A DNA stretch of 61,308 bases from SLJN01 sp964505385 (lineage in GTDB: Bacteria; Bacteroidota; Rhodothermia; Balneolales; Natronogracilivirgulaceae). The stretch spans positions 1-61,308 of the forward strand of contig CAZDIA010000016.1 in the NCBI GenBank assembly GCA_964505385.1. Reading direction: 5' to 3'. Each line of letters starts with the position of its first letter. Within the stretch, counting starts at the first letter, position 1. The notes under the pieces were generated by a model that was not told the DNA's origin, made no database searches, and saw nothing but the letters and a program-made list of their open reading frames with translations. The position numbers and the translations under genes were made by a program. This document shows positions 44,914-54,916 of the stretch, in pieces.

Positions 44914-45861
44914 ATGTCACGGCAAAAAGTAATAATTATTGGCTCCGGGGTGGCAGGTTTGAGCTGCGGAATCCGCCTTCTGGAGGCCGGCCTGGATGTC
45001 AGCATTGTCGCAAAGGAATTACCGCCCGATACCACATCAGACGCCGCCGGTGCAATCTGGTATCCGTTCAAGGTATATCCGGAAGACAAAGCGCTGGAGT
45101 GGGGAAAAAACAGTCTCAAAAGTTATTATAACTTGATGGAAAACCCGGATACCGGGGTCTATCCGGTTACATTTACAGAATATTTTGAACAGCCTGCGCC
45201 CGACCCGTGGTGGAAACCGGCGGTGCGCAATTTCCGCCGGGCTAATACTGAAACTCTCCCCCCGCTTTATCGTGACGGTTATGTATTTGATGTACCTTTT
45301 ATCGATGTCCCCGTCTTTATGCCATGGCTGAAAAACCACTTTATAAGCCTGGGCGGTACGATAAGCCGGAAAAAAGTTGACACTTTCTTCGACTTGGATG
45401 GCAAAGCGGATTATATTGTTAACTGCACCGGATTAGGCGCGCGCGAGCTATGTGATGATAAAGAAGTTTACCCCGTGCGCGGACAAAGTGTTAAGATTGA
45501 TGCCAAAAATGATGGCGGACACTATCTGGATCAGACCGGCAGCCTTGCTTTGTGCTACGTATTGCCAAGACGAGGGGATATAATACTCGGAGGCACGGCT
45601 GAAGAACACGATTACAATACCGGTCAGGAATCGGCCGCGCAAGAAACTATCCTCGAGAAAGCAAAAAAACTGGATCCTACTCTGCATATTTCTAAGGTTA
45701 CCGGATACACCGTTGGACTTCGCCCTGCCCGACAGGAGGTCCGGCTCGAAAAAAGAGCGTTATCCACCCGCACTGCTGTCATACACAATTACGGTCACGG
45801 CGGAGCAGGATTCACTATGGCATGGGGCTGCGCTGAAGAAGTAGTTTCTCTGATTGGATGA
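44914..45861 (+). CDS. FAD-dependent D-amino-acid oxidase family protein
   Basis: 315 residues. The dinucleotide fold begins at residue 5 (VIIIGSGVAGLSCGIRLLEAG). The DAAO signature near the C-terminus is NYGHGGAGFTMAWGCA, and the substrate-binding arginine lies in GLRPARQEVRLE. AGAIWYP near residue 47 is another DAAO hallmark. It would oxidatively deaminate D-amino acids to keto acids with release of peroxide. No signal peptide; monocistronic. Confidence 0.9.
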   Translation: MSRQKVIIIGSGVAGLSCGIRLLEAGLDVSIVAKELPPDTTSDAAGAIWYPFKVYPEDKALEWGKNSLKSYYNLMENPDTGVYPVTFTEYFEQPAPDPWWKPAVRNFRRANTETLPPLYRDGYVFDVPFIDVPVFMPWLKNHFISLGGTISRKKVDTFFDLDGKADYIVNCTGLGARELCDDKEVYPVRGQSVKIDAKNDGGHYLDQTGSLALCYVLPRRGDIILGGTAEEHDYNTGQESAAQETILEKAKKLDPTLHISKVTGYTVGLRPARQEVRLEKRALSTRTAVIHNYGHGGAGFTMAWGCAEEVVSLIG

Positions 45862-46043
45862 ATGAATTTAATCTTTTCATGCCCCCCCGTTTTTGAATAT
45901 TCATCATTTTAGTAGATATTCTCACTTATCTGCTCAGTGAATTTATATCATTATATCTGAGTAGACAGCTAAACAGTTCAACCCATACAGGATTGGGTTG
46001 ACAACCTCCAGGCAGAAATCCACCTTCATCTATCCGTAATTTT

Positions 46044-48758
46044 ATGGTGTACATCATTGTCATCAGCTTACTTAAGCTTTCTTTTTTAATGGCTGCTGAA
46101 AGTGCAGCACAAGAGCCGTTGACTCCCGATGATTTCGATCAATGGCAATCTATTTCCACCACCGAAATCTCGGCCGATGGCAACCGGTTTGCCTATACCA
46201 TTGAGCCGGTTGAAGGCGACGGTTGGTTGAAAGTTCACGAAGTCGGAGACGATCCGGATGAAGCCGCCAAATTTGACTATGCCGACAACCCCGAGTTTTC
46301 CGAGGATAATCACCGGCTCGCATTTCGGATTGGTATTTCTGAAGAGGAACGGCGCGAATTGGAAGAGCAGCAGGAGCGCGTAACCTATGATTTAGGTGTA
46401 ATGAACCTGGAGTCCGCCGAAGTAGATACCTTTTCAAATATTTCAGGATTTGAGTTTTCTGATGACGGTAAGTTTATCGCGATGAATAAATATAAGCCGG
46501 AAAATTCCAATGCCGGCGGCAGGGATGTAATTCTGCGTGATCTTGAAGAGGGGGCAAATCGCATTCTCGGGAATGTATCTGAGAGCAGTTTTAATGATGA
46601 CGGTTCACTGTTTGCTCTGATCATAGATTCATATGATAAACTTGGTAACGGAGTCCATCTTATAGACCCCGAGGATCAGTCTACCCGGGTGCTTGATAGT
46701 GAAAAGTCCGAATATAAATCCCTCACCTGGAATGATGACGGCACCGGCCTCGCTTTTCTGCGTAAAGAAGAAGAGCAAAATTACGAGGAGCCAACTCACA
46801 CCCTTTTTGCATTCACCGATCTGGATTCTGATAAGCAAAAATACACATTCGATCACCAAACATACGGTGACTTTCCTGAAGATCACAGACTGGTAGATTA
46901 TACCAACCCACTCTGGTCAGATGATGGAAACCGGCTCTTTTTTGGAATAAAGGAATGGACTCAAAAAGAAGAGCCGGAAGAAAAGGAAGAGGAAGAAGAT
47001 CCCGATGACCATCTTGATCCGACAAACGTAGAAGTGTGGCACTGGCAGGATGATCCGACGCAACCGCAACAACGAGTGATGCGCAACCAGCTTGAGCACT
47101 CAAGCCTCCGTTCTCTCTGGCACCTTGAAGAGGATCAGTTCGTGCAGTTAAAGGAGGATCATCAACACTCGATTACATTAACCGGGGATCAAAAACATGC
47201 CGTGATTTATGATCCTGTTCCGCACATGCCGCGTTTCCGCGAAAGCTGGAATGATGTAAAACTGGTTGATGTAACCGATGGCAGCCGGGAAACGATAATC
47301 GAGCGTCATGAACTCGTGCAAACTTCTCCGGAAGGTCAATTTTTACTCTATTTCCGCGAAGACGACTGGTGGAGTTATGATATCGAAGCATCGCATCACC
47401 ACAATCTCACCGAAGATATTGACGCCCGGTTTAATGATTCCACCCAAGTAACCGGCCGTGAATATGATCAGCCTCACGGATCCGGTCAGTGGGCGAAAGA
47501 AGATCAATGGGTGTTGTTGTATGATCAGCATGATATATACAAAGTTTCCCCGGATGGTACCGGTGCCGAACGCATCACCCATGGAGCTGACGATCAGCTT
47601 CGCCACCGGCAGTATCGCCTGGACCGGGACGCCGATGCTCTTGACGCTGATGGTGATATTTACGTCTCGCTTTTTAATGAGCGTACCAAAGATCGCGGGT
47701 ATGCAAGAATCGATGATCAAAATGAAACAGAAATTCTGATCTATGAATCCCGAATGATCAACCGGCTGGCAACGGCAGAAGACGATGATGGCTATTATTT
47801 CCAAAGCCAGACTGCCGTTGATTCGCCGAACTATTATTACGTTGATGATAACTTTGATAATCCTGAGGCGCTGACAAACACCAATCCCCAGCAGGATGAT
47901 TACCATTGGGCTGATGATGAGTTGATCACTTACACTAATAAACGCGGGGAAGAACTTGAAGGGCGGTTGCTTTACCCGGCCGATTATGACCCGGATAAAG
48001 AATATCCGATGATGGTTTACATATATGAAGAACTTTCCCAGTCGCTGCACAGCTATTCCATGCCCAACCGGACAAACGCATACAACCAGCGCCGTTTTTC
48101 TTCTGAGGGATATTTTGTCTTTATGCCGGATATCACCTACGAACTGCGCAGGCCGGGAGAATCGGCTGTTGAATCCGTTGTGCCGGCGGTTGAAAAAGTT
48201 CTTGAAACCAGCATGATCGATGAAGACCGCATCGGGCTTAACGGACATTCCTGGGGAGCTTATCAAACCAGTTTTATCATCACGCAAACCGATCTGTTTT
48301 CCTCGGCTGTAGCCGGCGCCCCGCTTACCAACATGATCAGCATGTACAATTCCACTTATTGGAATACCGGAGTGCCGAATAAAACCATATTTGAAACCAG
48401 CCAGGGACGCTTCCCCGAGCCTTATTGGGAGGATTGGGATTATTTCGTAGATAATTCACCGGTTTTTCATATGGATGAAACCGACACTCCGCTTCTTCTC
48501 ATGTTCGGCACTGAAGATGGCGCCGTCGATTTTAATCAGGGGGTGGAGCTGTACAACACGATGCGGCGTATGGGGAACCCGTTTGTGATGCTTGTCTATG
48601 AAGGGGAAAACCACAGCCTCGCCCGGAAAGAAAACCAGCTGGATTATGCCACCCGCGCTTTTCAATGGCACGAACATTATCTGCTGGATGAAGACCCTGA
48701 AAACTGGATAATTGAAGGATTGCCATATATCGACCGACCGGAAATTCAGGAAAATTAA
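46044..48758 (+). CDS. S9-family prolyl-oligopeptidase-like peptidase, secreted
   Basis: 904 residues. A hydrophobic leader (about 1-22) suggests export to the periplasm. The N-terminal beta-propeller (to about 640) has DPP-like WD repeats (DGNRLFFGIKEW). The C-terminal alpha/beta-hydrolase carries the triad S736 (NGHSWGAY), D825 (GTEDGAVD) and H857 (GENHSL). An acidic insertion (EEPEEKEEEEDPDDHLD) lies in the propeller. It probably degrades peptides as a nutrient source. PolX follows after a gap of 18 nt. Confidence 0.9.
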   Translation: MVYIIVISLLKLSFLMAAESAAQEPLTPDDFDQWQSISTTEISADGNRFAYTIEPVEGDGWLKVHEVGDDPDEAAKFDYADNPEFSEDNHRLAFRIGISEEERRELEEQQERVTYDLGVMNLESAEVDTFSNISGFEFSDDGKFIAMNKYKPENSNAGGRDVILRDLEEGANRILGNVSESSFNDDGSLFALIIDSYDKLGNGVHLIDPEDQSTRVLDSEKSEYKSLTWNDDGTGLAFLRKEEEQNYEEPTHTLFAFTDLDSDKQKYTFDHQTYGDFPEDHRLVDYTNPLWSDDGNRLFFGIKEWTQKEEPEEKEEEEDPDDHLDPTNVEVWHWQDDPTQPQQRVMRNQLEHSSLRSLWHLEEDQFVQLKEDHQHSITLTGDQKHAVIYDPVPHMPRFRESWNDVKLVDVTDGSRETIIERHELVQTSPEGQFLLYFREDDWWSYDIEASHHHNLTEDIDARFNDSTQVTGREYDQPHGSGQWAKEDQWVLLYDQHDIYKVSPDGTGAERITHGADDQLRHRQYRLDRDADALDADGDIYVSLFNERTKDRGYARIDDQNETEILIYESRMINRLATAEDDDGYYFQSQTAVDSPNYYYVDDNFDNPEALTNTNPQQDDYHWADDELITYTNKRGEELEGRLLYPADYDPDKEYPMMVYIYEELSQSLHSYSMPNRTNAYNQRRFSSEGYFVFMPDITYELRRPGESAVESVVPAVEKVLETSMIDEDRIGLNGHSWGAYQTSFIITQTDLFSSAVAGAPLTNMISMYNSTYWNTGVPNKTIFETSQGRFPEPYWEDWDYFVDNSPVFHMDETDTPLLLMFGTEDGAVDFNQGVELYNTMRRMGNPFVMLVYEGENHSLARKENQLDYATRAFQWHEHYLLDEDPENWIIEGLPYIDRPEIQEN

Positions 48759-48776
48759 TAATTGCAGAAAACACAA

Positions 48777-50528
48777 ATGACCAACGAACAGATAGCGGCA
48801 TATCTCGAAGAAATCGGTGTACTGATGCGGCTTGCCGGAGAGAATGATTTCCGGGCATCAGCATTTGATCGAGCCGCCCGGACTATTGAAGCCCTTGACA
48901 CGCCGATCTCTCAACTTGTCGAGGCCGAAAAACTTACAGAGATCAAGGGTATCGGGAAGTCTATTGCGAAAGATATTTATGCGCTTTCAGAAACCGGTAC
49001 AATCCCCGTTTTGGAAGATTTGCGGGAAAAAGTGCCTGATGAGCTGAAAGAATGGCTGCGGATTTCCGGACTCGGACCCAAAAAGATTTACAAGATCCAT
49101 CATGAGCTCGACATCACCACCATTGATGAGCTGAAGGATAAATGCCGGGATGGCTCGGTTGCCGGTTTGTCCGGCATGGGCAAAAAATCTGCTGAAAAAA
49201 TTCTGAAATCCATAGAGTGGATGGAGCAGTTCAGCGAACGTTGTCGTCTGGATGAAGCCGCGCACATTGCTGATCATATTTATCAGGATTTAAAAGATCA
49301 CCCCGCTGTTCAACAGATTTCAGTAGCCGGCTCCCTTAGCCGATGGAAAGAAACCATTGGTGATATCGATATTCTGATCGCCGCCGAGCCTGCCGAAGCC
49401 GGCCCGATATTTGATCTGTTTACCCAAAACGAGCAGGTAGTAGAAGTGCTCGGACGCGGGGAGACCAAAAGCTCTGTACGAACTGAACAGGGGCGTCAGG
49501 TTGATCTAAGAGTAGTAAAGCCAGCGGAGTTTCCGGCGGCATTAATGTACTTCACCGGCAGCAAGGAGCACAATGTAGTAATGCGCCAACGTGCCCGCGA
49601 CCGCGGGTTATCGCTTAATGAATACGGTCTGTTTAAACTTGACGAAAATAAGGAAACCGATTTCAATCAAACTTTAACTTCCGAATCCGAAAAGGAAATC
49701 TACAGCCACCTTGAACTTGGATGGGTACCCCCGGAGCTGCGGGAGGATCGCGGGGAGTTTGAATGGTTTGAGCAAAACGAAACCATTGAACTGGTTAAAT
49801 CTGAGGATATCAAAGGAGTATTGCACGCCCACAGCACCTGGAGTGACGGGAAAAAATCCATTGCGGAAATGGCAAAAGCGTGCATAGACCGCGGCTATGA
49901 ATATCTGGGGATTTCCGATCATTCACAGTCTGCCGCTTACGCCGGGGGATTAAAACCGGATGATATACGGCGCCAGTGGGAAGAAATTGATGAGCTAAAT
50001 CAGCAGTTTGCTGATGAAGGCACAAACTTCCTCATATTTAAGGGGATTGAATCCGACATCTTATCCGACGGCAGCCTTGATTATGACTCCGCACTTCTTG
50101 ATGGCTTTGATTTTGTGATCGCCAGCATCCACAGCGGCCTGCAGATGAATCGTGATGCGCAAATGGCCCGGTTCAAAGCTGCCATTGAGCATCCTGCAAC
50201 AAGGATAATTGGTCACCCTACAGGCAGACTTTTGCTTCAGCGGGATGGAAGTGATCTGGATGTAAGCCGTATCATAGAATGGGCGGCTGAGCATAACACA
50301 GCCATAGAAATCAACGCAAATCCTATGCGGCTGGATCTGGATTGGCGGCACGGACAAAAGGCGTTGGAATGCGGCTTAAAAACCGCCATCTGCCCCGATG
50401 CTCATACTACTGAAGGCATTGACCACATTCACTATGGGGTGCAAATTGCCCGAAAAGCCTGGTTTGAAAAAGAGCGGGTATTAAGTAGTTTTTCTGCGGA
50501 AGAATTGAGGGGATTTTGGGGAGAGTGA
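48777..50528 (+). CDS. polX: DNA polymerase X with PHP exonuclease domain
   Basis: 583 residues from ATG 48777 (MTNEQIAAYLEEIGVLM); a TTG 15 nt upstream is less likely. Helix-hairpin-helix repeats (LTEIKGIGKSIAKDI, LSGMGKKSAEKIL) precede the nucleotidyltransferase site VAGSLSRWKETIGDIDILI with its metal aspartates. The C-terminal PHP domain has HAHSTWSDG and ISDHSQSA metal ligands. The enzyme fills gaps in base-excision repair. The stop codon falls within the first unit of the octamer array that follows. Confidence 0.93.
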   Translation: MTNEQIAAYLEEIGVLMRLAGENDFRASAFDRAARTIEALDTPISQLVEAEKLTEIKGIGKSIAKDIYALSETGTIPVLEDLREKVPDELKEWLRISGLGPKKIYKIHHELDITTIDELKDKCRDGSVAGLSGMGKKSAEKILKSIEWMEQFSERCRLDEAAHIADHIYQDLKDHPAVQQISVAGSLSRWKETIGDIDILIAAEPAEAGPIFDLFTQNEQVVEVLGRGETKSSVRTEQGRQVDLRVVKPAEFPAALMYFTGSKEHNVVMRQRARDRGLSLNEYGLFKLDENKETDFNQTLTSESEKEIYSHLELGWVPPELREDRGEFEWFEQNETIELVKSEDIKGVLHAHSTWSDGKKSIAEMAKACIDRGYEYLGISDHSQSAAYAGGLKPDDIRRQWEEIDELNQQFADEGTNFLIFKGIESDILSDGSLDYDSALLDGFDFVIASIHSGLQMNRDAQMARFKAAIEHPATRIIGHPTGRLLLQRDGSDLDVSRIIEWAAEHNTAIEINANPMRLDLDWRHGQKALECGLKTAICPDAHTTEGIDHIHYGVQIARKAWFEKERVLSSFSAEELRGFWGE

Positions 50529-50698
50529 CAAAGTAACATTGTGACAGAGTAACAGAGTAGCAGAGTGAAAGAGGCACCAAGGCAATTAAGTCTTATTAAG
50601 TAGGGATTAGATTGGACATTTTAAGATGTATTGGTATTTATTATGGGTTTTCTATCAAAGGATCACTTTGTGCCTTGATGCCTCGATGCCTTGGTGCC
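50525..50698. repeat. octamer-phased inverted repeat island 3
   Basis: The left array (50525-50588) consists of eight successive 8-nt units, including GTGACAGA, GTAACAGA, GTAGCAGA and GGCACCAA. The right array (50667-50698) has four units in the opposite orientation: TTTGTGCC, TTGATGCC, TCGATGCC and TTGGTGCC. A 13-bp perfect pairing joins 50572-50584 with 50687-50699. The array starts on the polX stop codon and ends 14 nt before the next start codon, so it fills the whole intergenic space. Confidence 0.85.
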
Positions 50699-50711
50699 TA
50701 AATCAAAAAAT

Positions 50712-51113
50712 ATGAAACACATAGATCATATCGGCATAGCAGTTAAAGATATTGAGCAGGCTGTATCCAATTACGAAACCCTGCTCAATTCACCTTGTTA
50801 CAAACGTGAAATTGTAGAAAGCGAACAGGTTGATACCGCCTTTTTCCTGAAGGATCAATCTAAAATAGAATTGCTGGGAGCGACTTCTGAAGAATCTGCC
50901 ATTTCCAAATTTTTGAGCAAAAAAGGGGAAGGACTACATCACGTAGCTTTTGAAGTAGAGGATATCCATGCTGAATTGGAAAGGTTGAAAAAAGAAGGCT
51001 ACACACTGCTAAACGAAAAGCCAAAATCCGGCGCTGATAACAAGCTGGTTGCATTCATCCATCCGAAGAATAATAATGGAGTGCTGATAGAGATTTGTCA
51101 GAGCAGATTATAA
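50712..51113 (+). CDS. mce: methylmalonyl-CoA epimerase
   Basis: 133 residues from ATG 50712 (MKHIDHIGIAVKDIEQAV); the open frame extends upstream only into repeat sequence. VOC-fold metal ligands are visible: H5/H7 region, Q60-type region in FFLKDQSKIELL, LHHVAFEV and the final VLIEICQ glutamate. It interconverts R- and S-methylmalonyl-CoA in propionate metabolism; the mutase genes are not in the window. Confidence 0.92.
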   Translation: MKHIDHIGIAVKDIEQAVSNYETLLNSPCYKREIVESEQVDTAFFLKDQSKIELLGATSEESAISKFLSKKGEGLHHVAFEVEDIHAELERLKKEGYTLLNEKPKSGADNKLVAFIHPKNNNGVLIEICQSRL

Positions 51114-51234
51114 TTCTCCTGACAAGAACCTTTATACCTTAGTCAGGAATTGTCATAAACAACAATTCTGAAGCATAGCTATCCCACAATTGAGATTTTA
51201 ACATTCACTATTTATCCGGCAAATGGATAAGGCG

Positions 51235-51933
51235 TTATATATGTTTTCCTACCCAAATAACCCTGCCAAGAATTTCAAACCCCGGCTCATCCGGATTGAT
51301 CCCAATCCCGGAGTCAGGCGCTTTCATTGTGGACAGCCGCAGATGTCCACCAGGGAGTTGCTGGATCATACGAAATTTTATAGCTCTGTGAATTTTGACG
51401 AGATATATGCCTTCTGTTGTAAAATAGTTATGTTCCGTATCCACTAAACACATACTGCCTTTGGGAATATAAGGAGCCATTGACTGGCAGCCGGCTTCAG
51501 CTATTATTACTGACTCCTGCGATTTTATCCCGGTTTTTTTTAGAAAATTATCAGTGATCAAAATACTGGAGCCCGAATTATCCCATGCATTATCCCGTAT
51601 AAACGCTTCTTCTTCGGGAGAGGTGTTGTTAGAAAATTCATAAAAAGGAATTGATAAAAATGCATCGGTGCTCCCATCCTCATACTGAACCGTAAATTTC
51701 TGAGTAGTTGACCGGTTTGATATAGTTTTTCTAAATACCGGCACACCGTCAAGAAACAGCCATTCGGGATTCAGTTCCGGAACCGATTTGAGCAATTGCT
51801 CTAAACATTTTACAGATGGCGCCGACACTCCTTTTCGGTACCGATAGTATGTTGATAAACTACTACCGCATAATTTTGCAACTTCATCCGGCTTCTTATT
51901 CAATACTTTTTCAATAGTAATAAAATCCTTCAT
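51235..51933 (-). CDS. LexA/phage-type repressor with S24 peptidase domain
   Basis: 232 residues. The N-terminal HTH (about 5-40; DEVAKLCGSSLSTYYRYRKGVSAPS) is XRE-like. The C-terminal S24 domain has the nucleophile S151 in GCQSMAPYIPKGS and a matching lysine K187 in AIKFRM, 36 residues later, so the serine-lysine dyad of self-cleaving repressors seems intact. A clear Ala-Gly cleavage bond was not identified. No phage genes are adjacent; it may be a stress-responsive regulator of the neighbouring signalling locus or a phage relic. Confidence 0.85.
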   Translation of the reverse strand: MKDFITIEKVLNKKPDEVAKLCGSSLSTYYRYRKGVSAPSVKCLEQLLKSVPELNPEWLFLDGVPVFRKTISNRSTTQKFTVQYEDGSTDAFLSIPFYEFSNNTSPEEEAFIRDNAWDNSGSSILITDNFLKKTGIKSQESVIIAEAGCQSMAPYIPKGSMCLVDTEHNYFTTEGIYLVKIHRAIKFRMIQQLPGGHLRLSTMKAPDSGIGINPDEPGFEILGRVIWVGKHI

Positions 51934-51939
51934 AATCTT

Positions 51940-51959
51940 TTTGTATTATTAAGAACAAA
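51940..51959. promoter_or_regulatory. possible autoregulatory dyad of S24 repressor
   Basis: TTTGT (51940-51944) and ACAAA (51955-51959) form an inverted pair with a 10-nt spacer, 7-26 nt upstream of the repressor start. The length is typical of repressor sites, but short AT-rich arms like these also occur by chance. Confidence 0.25.
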
Positions 51960-52435
51960 TCCTTATCCTCATTCATTGGATATTAGGCTTAAACACTTTA
52001 TAAGCTCTCAGCATTTATTCCTGGTAATCAATAACAAGCCGGGTAAGCAGAAAAAATAACCCCTTTGGGCATATAATGTTAGGTGATGACCATTTTTTAC
52101 TTCATCTCCTATATATATTATATGTCGTACTCCTAACTTTGAACTTAGTGACTTTTAAAATCACCCATTCAAAAATTTAATTTTGGGACAAACTAAAAAG
52201 TGCAAGCATGGTGGCCAGAAGGTGACAGGTACTACATAGGACAGGCCTTTGACCGGCTACAAATTAGGTAAAATAAAAGGAAGTCCATAGAATTTCTTTT
52301 GAAGATTCATTCATACAATGACCGTTTAATTAATTACAACAATAGTCTGAAAACTATTTTGAGAAACAGCATCAAGTAGCTGTTTATAATTGCCTTACCC
52401 TGTTATCGCTCTTATTTATTTTTCATAATTTTTTT
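51960..52435. other. intergenic region upstream of the kinase locus
   Basis: No family-supported gene. One small frame starting at a GTG near 52200 encodes VQAWWPEGDRYYIGQAFDRL plus three residues before a stop (ending about 52270). It is rich in aromatic and charged residues and could be a remnant of a lost coding sequence. The rest is AT-rich and presumably holds promoters. Confidence 0.35.
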
Positions 52436-54657
52436 ATGTGTTACAATACTTCTGACAATAACTTACAGAATCATAATCAAAAAAAGAGTCTGTTATTCAT
52501 CAGCATTGCTGATAGCAAATTCGAAAACTACATCATTGATATACTGCAAAATCAGTTTGAGGTCACTCACAGTTATGATCAACTTCTGACTGAAGCCCCG
52601 GATCTTATTCTTGTGGATGTACAGCGGCTGAAAGAGTTGGAGCCGGAAATCCAAAAAGCTAAAGAAAAAGCAGCATCAGTTTTTCTGCCCCTTGTAGTTT
52701 TTGTGGAAAATCCAAGGGAGCATATTCCAGAATATGTACTTGATTTTGCGGATGAGATGATTCCTGTTCCAACCCCGGATGAAATTCTCCATGTCAGAAT
52801 CAAAACTGTTCTTAAAAGCCGAAACTATTGTTTGGAACTTAATCGCAATTACGAAGAACTTGAGAAAAAAAATCAGCAATTAAATTTGTACGCAGATGCA
52901 ATCAATGCTACTACTTCAGGTATAACTATTACTGAGGTTCGTGATGATGAAAATCCAATCGTTTTTTGCAACGATGCTTTTTAAAAATTACCGGATATCA
53001 ACGGGAAGAAGTTATTGGCAAGGATTTACTGTCTATCCAGGCTGATAAACAAGTTCAGAAAGAAATTAAAGATTTACGTACTGCAATTAAAACCGGCCGG
53101 CCGGCTCGTAAAATATTGAAGAGTTATCGTAAGGATGGCAGCCTGTTTTGGTGTAGTCTCAGTAAATCTCCCATTTTTAGTAAGAATAATAAAGCTGAAT
53201 ACTATATCGGCGTACAAGAGGATGTTACTGATTTAATTAAAACCCGGAATGAACTCGAAAAGAGCCGAAAACTTCTAAAATCCATTACCGATCAAACCAA
53301 TGCCGCTATTTGGGTAAGAGATACAAAAGGGCGGCATCTGTTTGCCAACAAAGAGTTCAAAAAACTGTTTAATCTTGAAGGGCAAGATGTTGTAGGCAGA
53401 TCGACAACTGAATTGTTTGGTGAGGAAATTGCCCGGCTTTTTTCATCCAATGACCAAATGGTATTATCATCCGGAAACCCTCAGATTATCGAAGAACAGG
53501 TTCAAACTGCCAATGGTTTACGTGACTTTAAAACCAATTTGTTTCCGCTCACCAATATAGCCGGTTATGAACACGCAGTCGGAGGTGTTGCAACGGATAT
53601 CACAGATCAAAAAGAAAAAGAAAAGGAGCTAAGGTTACACTCGCATCTGCTTAATGAAATAAGTGAAGCTGTTATAGCAACAGACTCAGAAGGAAATATA
53701 ATCTACTGGAACTCTGCGGCAGAAGATATTTACGGTTGGCCTTCAGAGGAAACTATAGGACAAAACATTTATTCTTTAGCACCACCAGACAAGTTGTCTG
53801 ATCAAGAGAAAAGGATGCTCAATTCAATTGGCAAGGGTGAAAGATGGTCCGGTGAATTAGAAATATCCCGTAAGGGCGGCACTACATTTCCGGCATACAT
53901 AACCAGCTCACCTTTTTTTGATAACCAAGGCCAATTGCAGGGTGCAATCGGAATTACTATAGACATCACCGAGCGCAAAAAACTTGATGATGCTCTAAGA
54001 GCTTCATTAAAAGAAAAAGAAACTCTGCTTTCTGAAGTGCATCATCGCGTTAAAAACAATATGGCTATCATTACGAGTATGATGCAACTGCAAGCTTATC
54101 ACGAAAGCGATGCAAACGTTGCTGAAAAACTGTTGAATTCAGCAAACAGGGTAAAAACCATGGCTCTAATTCATGAACAGCTATATGATACAGAAAGCTT
54201 TTCCCATCTTGAATTTTCCTCCAATTTGAAAAAGCTGGTTCCAACATTGGTTGAGTCCTTCAATTATCGGGAGCTTAAGCTAAATACCAGATTTAATTGT
54301 GACGTAATTACCCTGAATATAAATCAAGCGATTCCCTGTGCTTTGATAGTTAATGAAATAATAACCAGCATTCTCAAACACGCATTAATAAAAAAAGAGC
54401 AAGGAGAAATCACAATAAGTCTGTCTGAGGCCAACAACCAGGTTACTTTATGTATTACTGACAATGGGGTTGAGTTGCCTCAAAATATATTTGAAGAAGG
54501 TGCCGACAAAAATTTAGGGCTATCAATTATCAGGAATTTAACACTTCAATTAGAGGGTGATTATTCCTATAAACCTGAAGCTAAGGGTTTTCACTTTTCC
54601 CTCACTTTTGATAAAGCAGATGTTAAAGGGGCCGGCAGTAATTTGGTATTGGTTTAA
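52436..54657 (+). pseudogene. multi-PAS histidine kinase (HisKA_2 type), frameshifted
   Basis: Two frames join at about 52975-52984. In the first frame the PAS domain reads IVFCNDAF and stops; read one base back it continues LKITGYQREEVIGKD, so one T is missing from a T5-A5 tract. The intact protein would have a receiver-like N-terminal domain (about 15-135), a LOV-like PAS lacking the flavin cysteine (GKDLLSI), two more PAS domains (WVRDTKGRHLFANKEF; AVIATDSEGNIIYWNS), a HisKA_2 box (SEVHHRVKNNMAI) and a catalytic domain with weak N box (NEIITSILKHAL) and ITDNGVELP. Slippage at the T5-A5 run could rescue some expression. Confidence 0.8.
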
Positions 54658-54916
54658 TTATTATTGCTGCCAGGTTGCGAATAAAAAGATTGAAGAAAAA
54701 GGTTGCGTTTTCCAAAGCTCTATTCAAACATATAGCGAGAATTTTATATATTTAAATTTGCGCCAGTTGCAGCTATCACCTCAACGATTAGATTGATAAT
54801 TCCGTTAGGATTGATCCGAAATCGAACCAATAGTTAGCACGGTTTGCAAGAGCAAAAGGGTACGAAGGAAAGTATTAAAAAGCGTGCCACCTATTGATTA
54901 AGTAAAATAAAAGTCT

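Noticed and set aside
47343..48287. 314-codon minus-strand frame inside the S9 peptidase gene
   Set aside because: It is the antisense of a well-supported peptidase with an intact catalytic triad; the translation is isoleucine/phenylalanine-rich with no family match.
50525..50700. CRISPR array or spacer-like repeats
   Set aside because: Units are only 8 nt, degenerate, with no spacers, and face each other as inverted arrays; no cas genes are present.
51235..52435. Prophage or integrative element edge
   Set aside because: Only a single repressor gene is present; there is no integrase, no tRNA-borne attachment repeat and no structural gene, so a mobile element cannot be supported.
53000..53230. 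Blue-light (LOV) photoreceptor domain in the multi-PAS kinase
   Set aside because: The domain looks LOV-derived (KDGSLFW, GVQEDVTD), but the flavin-binding cysteine motif is replaced by GKDLLSIQ, so photochemistry is not expected.
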